DNA of 36,454 nucleotides from Methylococcaceae bacterium (GTDB lineage Bacteria; Pseudomonadota; Gammaproteobacteria; Methylococcales; Methylomonadaceae): NCBI GenBank assembly GCA_013141155.1, contig JABFRM010000113.1, positions 1 to 36,454 of the forward strand, read 5' to 3'. Shown piece by piece: positions 26,114 to 34,091 of this stretch (position 1 is its first letter; each line of letters starts with the position of its first letter). The notes under the pieces were generated by a model. It saw only the letters and a program-made list of their open reading frames with translations, ran no database searches and was not told where the DNA came from. The position numbers and the translations under genes were made by a program.

Positions 26114-27624
26114 TGAAAACGACGCTAGTTCATCTTTTGCGTTGCGTAGGGTACGCATTGCGTAGCATTTTCTTGGGTCTGCCATTGACACTGGCACTAT
26201 CCGCTTGCACTGTTGGCCCAGATTATCACCGCCCCAGCAGTGCGGTAAGCGCAACTTTCAAAGAACTCAAAGGCTGGAAAGCAGCGCAGCCAAAGGATGA
26301 TGCGCTCTCTACTCACTGGTGGGAACTGTTTGAAGACCCTTATTTGAATGGGTTAGTGACGCAGGTGAATCTTAATAATCAATCTCTTGCGCAAGCAGAA
26401 GCACAATTTCGGCAAGCGCAAGCCTTGGTGCAGGGCGCACGCGCCGCGTATTTCCCCACCGCTACCGCAACAGCTACTACTAACCGTTTTCGTGCCGCTA
26501 CCGGACAAAGTGTCGCGGTTTCTGGAGTGAGATCATTATTTGGCACCGCCTTAAGCATCGCCTGGGAGCCTGATCTATGGGGCAATGTACGCCGCCAAGT
26601 GGAAGCTAATCAAGCGACTGCGCAAGCCAGTTTTGCGACGCTGCAAGCCCTGCGCTTATCAACGCAAGCAACGCTGGTGCAAAGCTATTTTCAATTACGC
26701 GCCTTGGATGCGCAGAAAAAAATTCTGGACGATACTGTAGCGACTTATAGCAAAACCCTGCAAATCACTCAAAATCGTTATGCGGTTGGGGTGTCGGCCA
26801 AATCCGAGCTGGTGCAGGCGCAAACGCAAGTACAATCTATTCAAGCACAGGGTATTCATCTGGGTGTGCAACGCGCACAGTTAGAACATGCAATAGCGCT
26901 GTTGCTAGGAAAAACGCCTAGTGAATTGAGTATTCCGTTTGCGCCTTTAGCCTCGGTATTGCCTGAGATACCCGTGCTTATGCCCTCGCAACTGCTGGAA
27001 CGACGCCCCGATATTGCCGCGACTGAACGGCAAGTGGCGGCGGCGAACGCTAAAATTGGGGTGGCAAAAGCGGCGTATTTCCCCACCGTCAATTTATCTG
27101 CAAGCAATGGCTATCAATCCGGTACGCTGTCGAATTTGATCAGCTCTGCCGCGCGTTATTGGGCAATAGGCCCTGCGGCGTTTGCTTTGCCGTTATTTGA
27201 CGGCGGGGCTAAAGGCGCGCAAATGTCTGACAGTATTGCGGCTTTCGATGCCAGTGTCGCCGCTTATCGGCTGGCGGTTTTGACTGGTTTTCAGGAAGTG
27301 GAGGATAATTTAGCGGCGCTTAACATTTTGCAACAAGAAGCCGTAGTGCAGCAACAGGCGGTTGCCTCAGCAGCAGAGGCACTAAAGTTAACCAGCAACC
27401 AATTTCAGGCAGGCACCGTCAGTTATCTCAATGTCATGACCGCGCAAGTGGTGGCGCTGGATAATCAAAAAGCGGCACTGGCAGTATTTAGCCAACGTTT
27501 GGATGCCGCAGTGATGCTGATTAAAGCCTTAGGTGGTGGTTGGACGACTGCACAATTGCCCAGTGCTGATAAAGTGGGCGGTGAAGCAAAATGGTCGCAA
27601 TTTTTGCCTATTCCGTTGCGTTAA
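26110..27624 (+). CDS. NodT-family outer-membrane efflux lipoprotein
   Basis: A 504-residue TolC-like channel protein. The N-terminal lipoprotein signal ends in LSAC (30-33), followed by TVGPDYHRP, the OprM/NodT hallmark. Two OEP repeats follow, with long coiled regions rich in Gln/Ala. The start overlaps the RND stop (ATGATGA; 26110 or 26113). It should form the outer-membrane exit of the RND pump. The missing adaptor would have to come from another locus. Confidence 0.9.
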   Translation: MMKTTLVHLLRCVGYALRSIFLGLPLTLALSACTVGPDYHRPSSAVSATFKELKGWKAAQPKDDALSTHWWELFEDPYLNGLVTQVNLNNQSLAQAEAQFRQAQALVQGARAAYFPTATATATTNRFRAATGQSVAVSGVRSLFGTALSIAWEPDLWGNVRRQVEANQATAQASFATLQALRLSTQATLVQSYFQLRALDAQKKILDDTVATYSKTLQITQNRYAVGVSAKSELVQAQTQVQSIQAQGIHLGVQRAQLEHAIALLLGKTPSELSIPFAPLASVLPEIPVLMPSQLLERRPDIAATERQVAAANAKIGVAKAAYFPTVNLSASNGYQSGTLSNLISSAARYWAIGPAAFALPLFDGGAKGAQMSDSIAAFDASVAAYRLAVLTGFQEVEDNLAALNILQQEAVVQQQAVASAAEALKLTSNQFQAGTVSYLNVMTAQVVALDNQKAALAVFSQRLDAAVMLIKALGGGWTTAQLPSADKVGGEAKWSQFLPIPLR

Positions 27625-27704
27625 ACTTAAAAAACTGAACTAAATTGCGCTGCATAGGGTCTTTAAAGCAGAGGCAAACTTGTAACCGCGAGGGAGAATT
27701 GAGT

Positions 27705-28220
27705 ATGTGCAAAGCACTTTTATTATTATCATTAACTTTTTGGGTGGGCACCGTTATGGCATGGGATTCAAACACGTTTAAAAAACCGGCAGCAGAGGCA
27801 TTAAAACAAACGTTATCGTCGTTACAGTACGATGTAACTCAGCATGAAGGCACGGAAAAACCGTTTGATAACGACTATTGGAATAGTAAAGAACCAGGAC
27901 TTTATGTCGATGTGGTGTCGGGCGAACCTTTGTTTAGTTCGCTGGATAAATACGATTCCGGCACTGGCTGGCCAAGTTTCACCAAACCCCTGGGGGCGGA
28001 TATGGTCACCACCAAAACCGATAAAGGCTTGTTTTATTCACGTACTGAGGTACGCAGCCGTTTTGCTGATTCGCATTTAGGGCATGTGTTTGATGATGGC
28101 CCCAAAGCGGCTGGCGGCAAACGCTTTTGCATGAACTCAGCCGCGTTGCGGTTTATTCCGGTCGCCAAATTGACTGAGAACGGTTATGGTGAGTTGGTGT
28201 CGTTGTTTCAGCATAAATAA
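27705..28220 (+). CDS. msrB: Exported peptide-methionine (R)-S-oxide reductase
   Basis: A 171-residue MsrB with a short signal peptide (residues 1-19, ending VMA). Motifs are DSGTGWPSF (84-92), DSHLGHVF (122-129) and RFCMNSAAL with catalytic Cys142. The two CXXC pairs that bind zinc in many MsrB proteins are absent (VVSGEPLF stands where CxxCG is usual). The start at 27705 is supported by AGGGAG. It reduces oxidised methionine in periplasmic proteins. It fits with the catalase-like gene as envelope oxidative-stress defence, though the two are 14 kb apart. Confidence 0.92.
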   Translation: MCKALLLLSLTFWVGTVMAWDSNTFKKPAAEALKQTLSSLQYDVTQHEGTEKPFDNDYWNSKEPGLYVDVVSGEPLFSSLDKYDSGTGWPSFTKPLGADMVTTKTDKGLFYSRTEVRSRFADSHLGHVFDDGPKAAGGKRFCMNSAALRFIPVAKLTENGYGELVSLFQHK

Positions 28221-28243
28221 CCGCTATATTTAGTGCTGTAGAG

Positions 28244-28330
28244 CATGAGTATCTACACAAGTTTCAAAGCACGTCATTCCGGCTTCCCTGCCGGAATGAC
28301 GGATAACTATACTTAATGTAGATACTCATG
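28244..28330 (+). mobile_element. MITE M3, deleted 87-bp form
   Basis: The ends CATGAGTATCTACACAAGT and ATGTAGATACTCATG match the M3 element at 11558-11751, but the interior is cut down to CGTCATTCCGGC-loop-GCCGGAATGACG. Flanking 9-mers GCTGTAGAG (28235-28243) and GCTATACAG (28331-28339) agree at seven of nine positions, an aged target duplication of the same length as at the other copy. Confidence 0.75.
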
Positions 28331-28456
28331 GCTATACAGGCAGCCTCCAAGAAGTGGGCGATGCCGATACAAAACTGGCGTAATAACCTAAAGGCCACAA
28401 GTGCCATGAGCCGGTTTATGCTTATCTTTGAAGGTCGTCTTCAGGGATATATCTGA
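28331..28456 (+). pseudogene. IS256-type transposase C-terminal remnant
   Basis: The frame ending at TGA 28454-28456 reads ASKKWAMPIQNWRNNLK and on to RFMLIFEGRLQGYI. This is the usual C-terminal pattern of IS256/mutator-type transposases (KKW-MPI-NW... FEGRL). Nothing of the rest of the gene is present upstream, where an M3 element and msrB lie. Confidence 0.75.
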
Positions 28457-28475
28457 GACGGGTACTTACACAGAG

Positions 28476-29324
28476 TTATGGACAGCCTCCAACCGCTCGA
28501 TTTTTATTACGAATCCATTCACTCCAAGACCCCGCATATAATTTAGACCCCGTTAATCCGGCATGCTCCATGGCCAATAAATTATGACAAGCCGTCACGC
28601 CAGAGCCACAAGTATGTACGACCTGTTCCGGCAGAGTATTGCCGAGCAATTGTTTAAATTGTTGCCGCAATTGCCCTGCCGTTAAAAACAAACCATCACT
28701 GTCCAAATTTTTTTGAAACGGGCGATTCATTGCGCCTGGAATGTGACCTGCGACGGGGTCAATCGGTTCTTGTTCGCCCCGAAAACGTTCTGGGGTGCGG
28801 GCATCAATGAGGCAAATGTTTTTTTGCGCGAGGCGATTTTGTACCTGTATTGCATTCAACCAGGCGCCTTCATTAAGATAAGCTCTAAAAGTACTGGGAG
28901 TCGGACTAGGTAAGGTAGTAGTTATCGGCAGCCCTAATTTTTGCCAGTGTTTAAGACCACCATCCAATACCGCAACTTTTTCATGTCCCAAAGACCGCAG
29001 CAACCACCATAACCGTCCGGCAAATATGCCGCTGGCATCATCATACACAATGACTTGGCTATTATTGCTGATGCCCCATTGCCCCAATTTTTCTGCTAAT
29101 AAACGAAAATCGGGCAGCGGATGACGTCCGGTAACGCTGGTAATGGTTGACGATAAATCTTTATCCAAATGTGCATAACGCGCTTCAGGGATATGTCCTT
29201 GTCGATAGGCTTTGGCACCGGCCTCAGTATCCGCTAAAGAAAAGCGGCTGTCTATAATCACCCAGTCGGGGGTGTTTAGGTTCTGGTGTAAAGTTGTGGC
29301 GTTAATCAGAGTCGTGTAATTCAT
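28476..29324 (-). CDS. sseA: 3-mercaptopyruvate-type sulfurtransferase (tandem rhodanese)
   Basis: A 282-residue protein with two rhodanese domains (about 5-135 and 155-280). The second carries the active loop CGSGVTA (Cys239-Ala245), the sequence typical of mercaptopyruvate sulfurtransferases. The first has VYDDASG (Asp95 area) with no cysteine, as is normal for the inactive domain. It moves sulfane sulfur to thiols or cyanide. No signal peptide is seen. It stands alone between IS remnants. Confidence 0.9.
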   Translation of the reverse strand: MNYTTLINATTLHQNLNTPDWVIIDSRFSLADTEAGAKAYRQGHIPEARYAHLDKDLSSTITSVTGRHPLPDFRLLAEKLGQWGISNNSQVIVYDDASGIFAGRLWWLLRSLGHEKVAVLDGGLKHWQKLGLPITTTLPSPTPSTFRAYLNEGAWLNAIQVQNRLAQKNICLIDARTPERFRGEQEPIDPVAGHIPGAMNRPFQKNLDSDGLFLTAGQLRQQFKQLLGNTLPEQVVHTCGSGVTACHNLLAMEHAGLTGSKLYAGSWSEWIRNKNRAVGGCP

Positions 29325-29360
29325 GGATAGAATGCTGGTTAATTAAGGGTTAAATGTGAA

Positions 29361-29612
29361 TTAAGAGCTAAACCGTAAGTAGCTCCAAAAAAATAGAGTA
29401 CCTGCGAGCTTGCCAAAAACATGTACCATAAGCCCATTATATGAACGGACTTTGCTGGCGCATTCAATGCCCGTTTTTTCTTTAACCCAAACAAATAAGG
29501 CTTCAATGGGCTGCCGGACACGGGAAACGGCGGTGAATAGCCATTGGTCTTGTGCTTCAAGATATTCCTGGCCTTGCTGTTTTTTTACTGGCGAATCTAG
29601 TCAAAAATCTTA
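29361..29612 (-). pseudogene. IS982-type transposase remnant
   Basis: In the frame ending at TAA (29363-29361) the minus strand reads QDQWLFTAVSRVRQPIEALF, then KEKTGIECASKVRSYNGLM and HVFGKLAGTLFFW. This is the C-terminal pattern of IS982-family transposases (SRVRQPIE-LF...TGI..ASKVRS..GL..H.FGKLA). A stop interrupts the frame near 29605 and no start is present. A different frame over the same bases (29339-29560) is a shadow. The following 29613-29830 holds nothing I recognise. Confidence 0.75.
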
Positions 29613-29830
29613 TCGCTAAAACACAAGTCGGCATGGTTGCTCATGCGTTGGCTATAAACCCCAAGTTCTTGCTAATCAGGTATAGATTTGTGTTATTAAT
29701 CGCTCTTGCCAGTGCATTTGTCTGTTCCATTGAGGGTAAGTGGTATCCTCCTCAATATTTTAATGCTATCAATGCACTGGTTTCTAATGTAGCGCTTAAT
29801 TCACATTATAGGTGTTCCTTAGGCATACGC

Positions 29831-31438
29831 TTAAGGCAAACAGGGCAAACCAAGCTCTTTCATGAATTCGTTATGCGTAGCAGTGGCATCGGTGACTTGC
29901 TTTTCCAAATCCGTTAGCTTGGTATTGACCGTCTGTAAGTCAATAGCTTCCTCTGATTTAGCGGTACTCACATAACGCGATATATTCAGGTTGTAATCGT
30001 GCGTCTCAATTTCCTCCATTAAAACGCGACGGGAATAGCGCTCTTCTTCCTTGCGGAATTGATACGTCGCTACAATTTTTTCAATGTGTTCCGGCAGAAG
30101 GCGGTTTTGACGCTTGCCTTTTTCGAAGTGTTCGCTGGCGTTGATAAACAGCACATCGTCAAATTTCTTGCATTTTTTCAACACCAAAATACACACGGGA
30201 ATACCGGTTGAGAAAAACAGGTTGGCGGGCAGGCCAATCACGGTATCGATATTTCCGTCCTTCAACAGTTTGCTGCGAATGCGTTCTTCGGCGCCGCCAC
30301 GGAATAAAACGCCGTGGGGCAGGATAATCGCCATGGTGCCTTCACCGCCCAAAAAGTGAAAACCGTGCAATAAAAAGGCGAAATCCGCTGCGGATTTTGG
30401 CGCTAAGCCGTGGCTTTTAAAACGGAAGTCTTCGCCTATGGCCTCGGTTGGTTCCCAGCGGTAGCTGAACGGCGGATTGGCGACCACGGCGTCAAACTCC
30501 AGCTTTTTGGCGGGGTTCATTTCGTTCAGAATATCCCAATCGTTCAGCAGCGAGTCGCCGTGGTGGATTTCGAATTCAGAATCTTTTACACCGTGCAGCA
30601 GCATGTTCATGCGCGCCAGGTTGTAGGTGGTGATGTTTTTTTCCTGACCATAAATTTTACCAATACCATGGGGGCCAAGTTGTTTACGCACATTCAGCAA
30701 TAACGAGCCAGAACCGCAGGCAAAATCCAGCACTTTATCCAGCTTTTTCTTTTTACCGGAGCTGGGGTCTTGGCTGTCGAGCGTGACAATTTCAGAAAGA
30801 ATGCTGGACAACTGTTGCGGGGTATAAAACTCACCGGCTTTTTTACCCGAACCTGCGGCAAACTGGCCGATCAGGTATTCATAAGCATCCCCCAGTACAT
30901 CGCTGTTACTGGAAAACTCGGCAATGCCTTCGGCGATTTTGGTGATGATGGTGCAGAGCTTGGCATTGCGGTCTTCGTATTTTTTGCCGAGCTTTTCGGA
31001 ATCCAGGTTAATTTCTGAGAACAGGCCTTGAAAGGTACTTTCAAACGATTGATTTTCGATGTACTTAAAACCCTTTTGCAAGGTCAGCAATAAATCGTTG
31101 TTTTGCGTTCTAGCCAGCTCCGCAATACTGCCCCACAAGTAGTGCGGTTCTATCACATAGTGTACCTTAAGGCGCATTTGCTTTTCAAAAACCGCCACAT
31201 CCGCCGCATTAGCGGCATACCACAACGATAAAGGCGTGCGCTTATCATCGGCGTTCAGTTTTGGGTAGTCTGCCCCCAGTTCTTTTTTGGCGGCAGTTTC
31301 AAAGTTATCTGACAAATACCGTAGAAACAGGAACGACAACATATAATCGCGAAAATCATCGGCATTCATCGCGCCGCGCAGTTGGTCGGCTATGCCCCAG
31401 AGGGTGATGCCTAATTGTTTTTGATCGTGTTCGGTCAT
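29831..31438 (-). CDS. hsdM: Type I restriction-modification methyltransferase subunit HsdM
   Basis: A 535-residue N6-adenine methyltransferase. The N-terminal HsdM helical domain (about 10-130) is followed by AGEFYTP (201-207), the SAM-binding DFACGSGS (238-245) and the catalytic NPPF (321-324). It is the last gene of the minus-strand operon, 60 bases after the DUF1016 gene. With HsdS it methylates the target; with HsdR it restricts unmodified DNA. The length is normal and no break is seen. Confidence 0.95.
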   Translation of the reverse strand: MTEHDQKQLGITLWGIADQLRGAMNADDFRDYMLSFLFLRYLSDNFETAAKKELGADYPKLNADDKRTPLSLWYAANAADVAVFEKQMRLKVHYVIEPHYLWGSIAELARTQNNDLLLTLQKGFKYIENQSFESTFQGLFSEINLDSEKLGKKYEDRNAKLCTIITKIAEGIAEFSSNSDVLGDAYEYLIGQFAAGSGKKAGEFYTPQQLSSILSEIVTLDSQDPSSGKKKKLDKVLDFACGSGSLLLNVRKQLGPHGIGKIYGQEKNITTYNLARMNMLLHGVKDSEFEIHHGDSLLNDWDILNEMNPAKKLEFDAVVANPPFSYRWEPTEAIGEDFRFKSHGLAPKSAADFAFLLHGFHFLGGEGTMAIILPHGVLFRGGAEERIRSKLLKDGNIDTVIGLPANLFFSTGIPVCILVLKKCKKFDDVLFINASEHFEKGKRQNRLLPEHIEKIVATYQFRKEEERYSRRVLMEEIETHDYNLNISRYVSTAKSEEAIDLQTVNTKLTDLEKQVTDATATHNEFMKELGLPCLP

Positions 31439-31498
31439 GGTTGTGGGCTCGTTATACTTTTCTGGGTGCTTTTTAGGCTTGGCTGTGTGGTTTATTCA

Positions 31499-32494
31499 TC
31501 ATGCTAGCCCCTCAATCAAGCGTTTCTCTCGCTCAATCTCGGCAATCAACTCATCCTCAGTGGGAAGTATGCGTTGGTATTTAGAGGCAAAAAGCTGTGG
31601 GTTTTCTTTGATGACCGAGTATTTAACGATGGTTTCATCTTTGCTATCACAAAGAATAATGCCAATGGTGGGGTTATCATCTTCGCCGCGTTTCAGGTCA
31701 TCAAACATGCGCACATACATATCCATTTGGCCGATGTCTTGATGGCTGAGTTTGCCGGTTTTTAGGTCAATAATGACAAAACACTTCAGCAAATAGTTAT
31801 AGAACACCAGATCGAGATAAAAATGACTGGTTTCGGTGCTGATACGCATTTGCCTTGCCACAAAAGAAAATCCCTTGCCCATTTCCAGCAGGAATTTTTG
31901 CAATTCGTCAATAATCGCCTGCTCTAGCTTATTTTCTTTTAACTGACCAAGCTCTGGAAGCTGCAAAAATTCCAGCACATAAGGGTCTTTGATAAATTCC
32001 AAATGGTCAGACGCGCCGGGCGTTTCTGATTGGGCGGCTTGGGTTGAAAGCAGGCGATGAAAGCTTTGGGTTTTAATATTGCGCTCTAGTTGGCGTACCG
32101 TCCAGTTTTGCTCTCTGGCCTCTTTGCAGTAATAGTCAAGCGCTTGGGGCGAATCAACACGCATAATCAGGCGCAGGTGGCTCCAGCTCAATTCTCTACA
32201 CGCTGTGTAGAGAATGCCTTGTTCGGGGAATGTCAGGTAGAACTGACGGCAGTTATACAAATTAGCGTAGGAAAACCCCTTGCCAAAATCGGTGGTCAAG
32301 GCAGCGGAAAGGTCTTCCATCAGGCGTTTGCCATATAGTGCTTTCTGCTGCCCCTGCTGCTCTTCTTCCACAATCCGCTGGCCGATCAGCCAATAGGCTT
32401 CTACCATGGCGGCATTCACCGCCGAACGCGCTTTACCACGCGCTTGTTCAAGAATGGTTTTTATATCAGTGTGAAAAGATGTTAAGGCGTTCAT
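31499..32494 (-). CDS. DUF1016 / YhcG-type PD-(D/E)XK nuclease
   Basis: A 331-residue protein with the N-terminal DUF1016 helical domain (about 10-150, including SWSHLRLIMRV) and a C-terminal PD-(D/E)XK fold in which Asp228 (FYLDLVFYN) and the IIDLK pair Asp243/Lys245 form the likely metal site. Its start overlaps the hsdS stop by four bases, so it is translated as part of the type I operon. Family members are often found beside hsdS, and a role in restriction, repair or recombination of hsdS has been proposed from context. Function not established. Confidence 0.88.
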   Translation of the reverse strand: MNALTSFHTDIKTILEQARGKARSAVNAAMVEAYWLIGQRIVEEEQQGQQKALYGKRLMEDLSAALTTDFGKGFSYANLYNCRQFYLTFPEQGILYTACRELSWSHLRLIMRVDSPQALDYYCKEAREQNWTVRQLERNIKTQSFHRLLSTQAAQSETPGASDHLEFIKDPYVLEFLQLPELGQLKENKLEQAIIDELQKFLLEMGKGFSFVARQMRISTETSHFYLDLVFYNYLLKCFVIIDLKTGKLSHQDIGQMDMYVRMFDDLKRGEDDNPTIGIILCDSKDETIVKYSVIKENPQLFASKYQRILPTEDELIAEIEREKRLIEGLA

Positions 32495-33750
32495 GTTGTT
32501 ACCTCATCCGCAGACGGAAAAAGCTGCTGCATCAGGCCTTTTTTATGGGCTTTGAGGGTGTCGATTTTTTGGGTTTGGGCGGTAATCAGTTCATCGAGGG
32601 AAGCAAGGCAATCGGCTATTTTTTGTTGTTCACTTTCGCTGGTGGGGAAGGAAAAAGGAATTTTTTCAATCAGCCCCCCACTTAAATTCTCCTGTCCACC
32701 TTGATTGCTCAAATCGCGTATTTCATCGTAGCGACTGGCTAAATTTTGAAATACAAAACTTGTTTTTATGTTTTTTGTTAGCAGAATTGCCGCACAGGCT
32801 TGATTTGTTGCCGCATTAATTCCCAATACGGCAACCTTTCCCCGAGTTATACCCTGACCATACATCGCCATTAACAGGGTGTTTTGGGGGAATATTTTTG
32901 CAGATGATTCTTTAAGACCTAGTTCACTAATTAACTCGTTTGCACTATGAATAATATTAAAATCTATAAGCGAGGTTGTTACCCATGGAATATTTCCATT
33001 CCAATATTCCTTTTTTGAACGGCTAGGTGTTCCACCAGATGTGATCGTGGCAATATCGCCCAAAGTACCATTGACCCACTCCCCAGCATCCCGAAACTCA
33101 GGAAAGCGCAACTCAGGCACGGTTTCGCCTTCGGCTGGGAATAGCTGCTGCATCAGGCCTTTTTTATGGGTTTTGAGACCGTCGAGTTTTTGAGTTTGTG
33201 CAGTGATCAGTTCGTCGATGGAAGACAGGCAATTGGCGATTTTTTGTTGTTCTTCTTTTTTTGGATAACTAAATGTTAGCTTATTCAATTCAGCCATTGT
33301 TAAAGCTTTTTGAGAGGAGCCAATTGCTGACGATAGGACATCTTTACTTTTTACATTAAGTAGTATTTCCAAAAATATTGAATTTTCGGAAATATTTTTC
33401 ATCCAGATCAAATTGCCGTCTTTAAAATAGAACTTATTAGAATTTCGTATGCAGTAGACATTGCCTAATGTCCCAACGGCAGTTATTAAAATATCCCCAA
33501 TCTCAGGGGCACCATATTTTTCCTTTATCTCTTTATAATGTTCGTTAGATATGTAGAGAATATCCTCAGGTATTTGGTTATTTTTTAAAAGAGAAATCTC
33601 CTTGCCTCTAAAGAAGGGAATACCATTAGGAACGTAATCTGAAAGATGAACTCTTTTACTGGATGTAAGCTCAGCAATTGCTGACAGTTTTTTCTCTTCC
33701 CATTCCCCCGCATCCCAAAACTCAGGAAAGCGCAACTTAGGCACACTCAT
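32491..33750 (-). CDS. hsdS: Type I restriction-modification specificity subunit HsdS
   Basis: A 419-residue protein built as two half-subunits. Each starts with P-LRFPEF (residues 4-10 and about 212-218), has one target-recognition domain, and ends with a conserved helix: LSSIDELITAQTQKLDGLK and LASLDELITAQTQKIDTLK, both followed by HKKGLMQQLFP. The TRDs differ strongly, so a bipartite target is expected. The N-terminal TRD coding region is visibly more AT-rich than its surroundings, which suggests it was swapped in. Both ends overlap neighbours by four bases. Confidence 0.94.
   Translation of the reverse strand: MSVPKLRFPEFWDAGEWEEKKLSAIAELTSSKRVHLSDYVPNGIPFFRGKEISLLKNNQIPEDILYISNEHYKEIKEKYGAPEIGDILITAVGTLGNVYCIRNSNKFYFKDGNLIWMKNISENSIFLEILLNVKSKDVLSSAIGSSQKALTMAELNKLTFSYPKKEEQQKIANCLSSIDELITAQTQKLDGLKTHKKGLMQQLFPAEGETVPELRFPEFRDAGEWVNGTLGDIATITSGGTPSRSKKEYWNGNIPWVTTSLIDFNIIHSANELISELGLKESSAKIFPQNTLLMAMYGQGITRGKVAVLGINAATNQACAAILLTKNIKTSFVFQNLASRYDEIRDLSNQGGQENLSGGLIEKIPFSFPTSESEQQKIADCLASLDELITAQTQKIDTLKAHKKGLMQQLFPSADEVTT
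32522..32632. repeat. Direct repeat in hsdS, conserved-region copy A
   Basis: This stretch encodes the second conserved helix of HsdS and is closely similar at DNA level to 33143-33252 (for example both contain AGCTGCTGCATCAGGCC and TTTTTTGTTGTTC). The pair brackets one recognition domain and would allow domain exchange by homologous recombination. Confidence 0.75.
33081..33252. repeat. Direct repeats in hsdS, conserved-region copies
   Basis: 33143-33252 is the partner of 32522-32632. 33081-33120 (CTCAGGAAAGCGCAACTCAG inside) is the partner of 33705-33744 at the gene start. Together they mark the junctions of the two half-subunits. Confidence 0.7.
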
Positions 33751-34037
33751 CGCTTATCCCCTTGCTGTGCTTCCCAGTCCAAGGGGAGCCCTTCGATAGA
33801 CAGTTCATGCAGCTTGGCCTGGATGAGTTTTTTATCGGGTAGTTGCAGTTGATATTGGGCGATAAGCGTGGGCGAAAGGTTGCGTGACAGCGCGTATTCC
33901 ACCACTTCGGCATCTTTGTCACGGCACAGCAATACGCCGATGCTGGGGTGTAATTCTCTCAGCACTGCTGAGAGTTTTTCATTAGCCGATAGATTTCTCT
34001 CACCAGTGGTGAGAGTTTTGCATTTCTGGTTATTCAT
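33747..34037 (-). CDS. Short DUF1016 C-terminal fragment with palindromic insert
   Basis: A 96-residue frame whose middle (HPSIGVLLCRDKDAEVVEYA) and following SRNLSPTLIAQYQLQLPD match the last 50 residues of DUF1016 nucleases, including residues 274-320 of the intact copy in this operon. The catalytic Asp and Lys residues are absent. The first 25 residues (KTLTTGERNLSANEKLSAVL) are not DUF1016-like and are encoded by two 19-bp palindromes. The stop overlaps the hsdS start by four bases, so translation through it may still be needed to couple hsdS. It could be a pseudogene kept for coupling or a small binding protein. Confidence 0.6.
   Translation of the reverse strand: MNNQKCKTLTTGERNLSANEKLSAVLRELHPSIGVLLCRDKDAEVVEYALSRNLSPTLIAQYQLQLPDKKLIQAKLHELSIEGLPLDWEAQQGDKR
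33956..34015. repeat. Pair of 19-bp palindromes
   Basis: CTCTCAGCA-C-TGCTGAGAG (33956-33974) and CTCTCACCA-G-TGGTGAGAG (33997-34015) are both perfect 9-bp inverted repeats, 41 bases apart, each followed on the plus strand by four or five Ts. They share the outer CTCTCA/TGAGAG and differ by compensated bases inside, which keeps the pairing. Confidence 0.8.
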
Positions 34038-34091
34038 ACGCAGCCAACCCCAAGATCTTGTTTCCTTGGGAAAAGTGTGTGTTTTTTGGTT

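Noticed and set aside
29339-29560. 73-residue minus-strand frame over the IS982 remnant
   Set aside because: Another frame over the same bases gives the recognisable transposase C-terminus.
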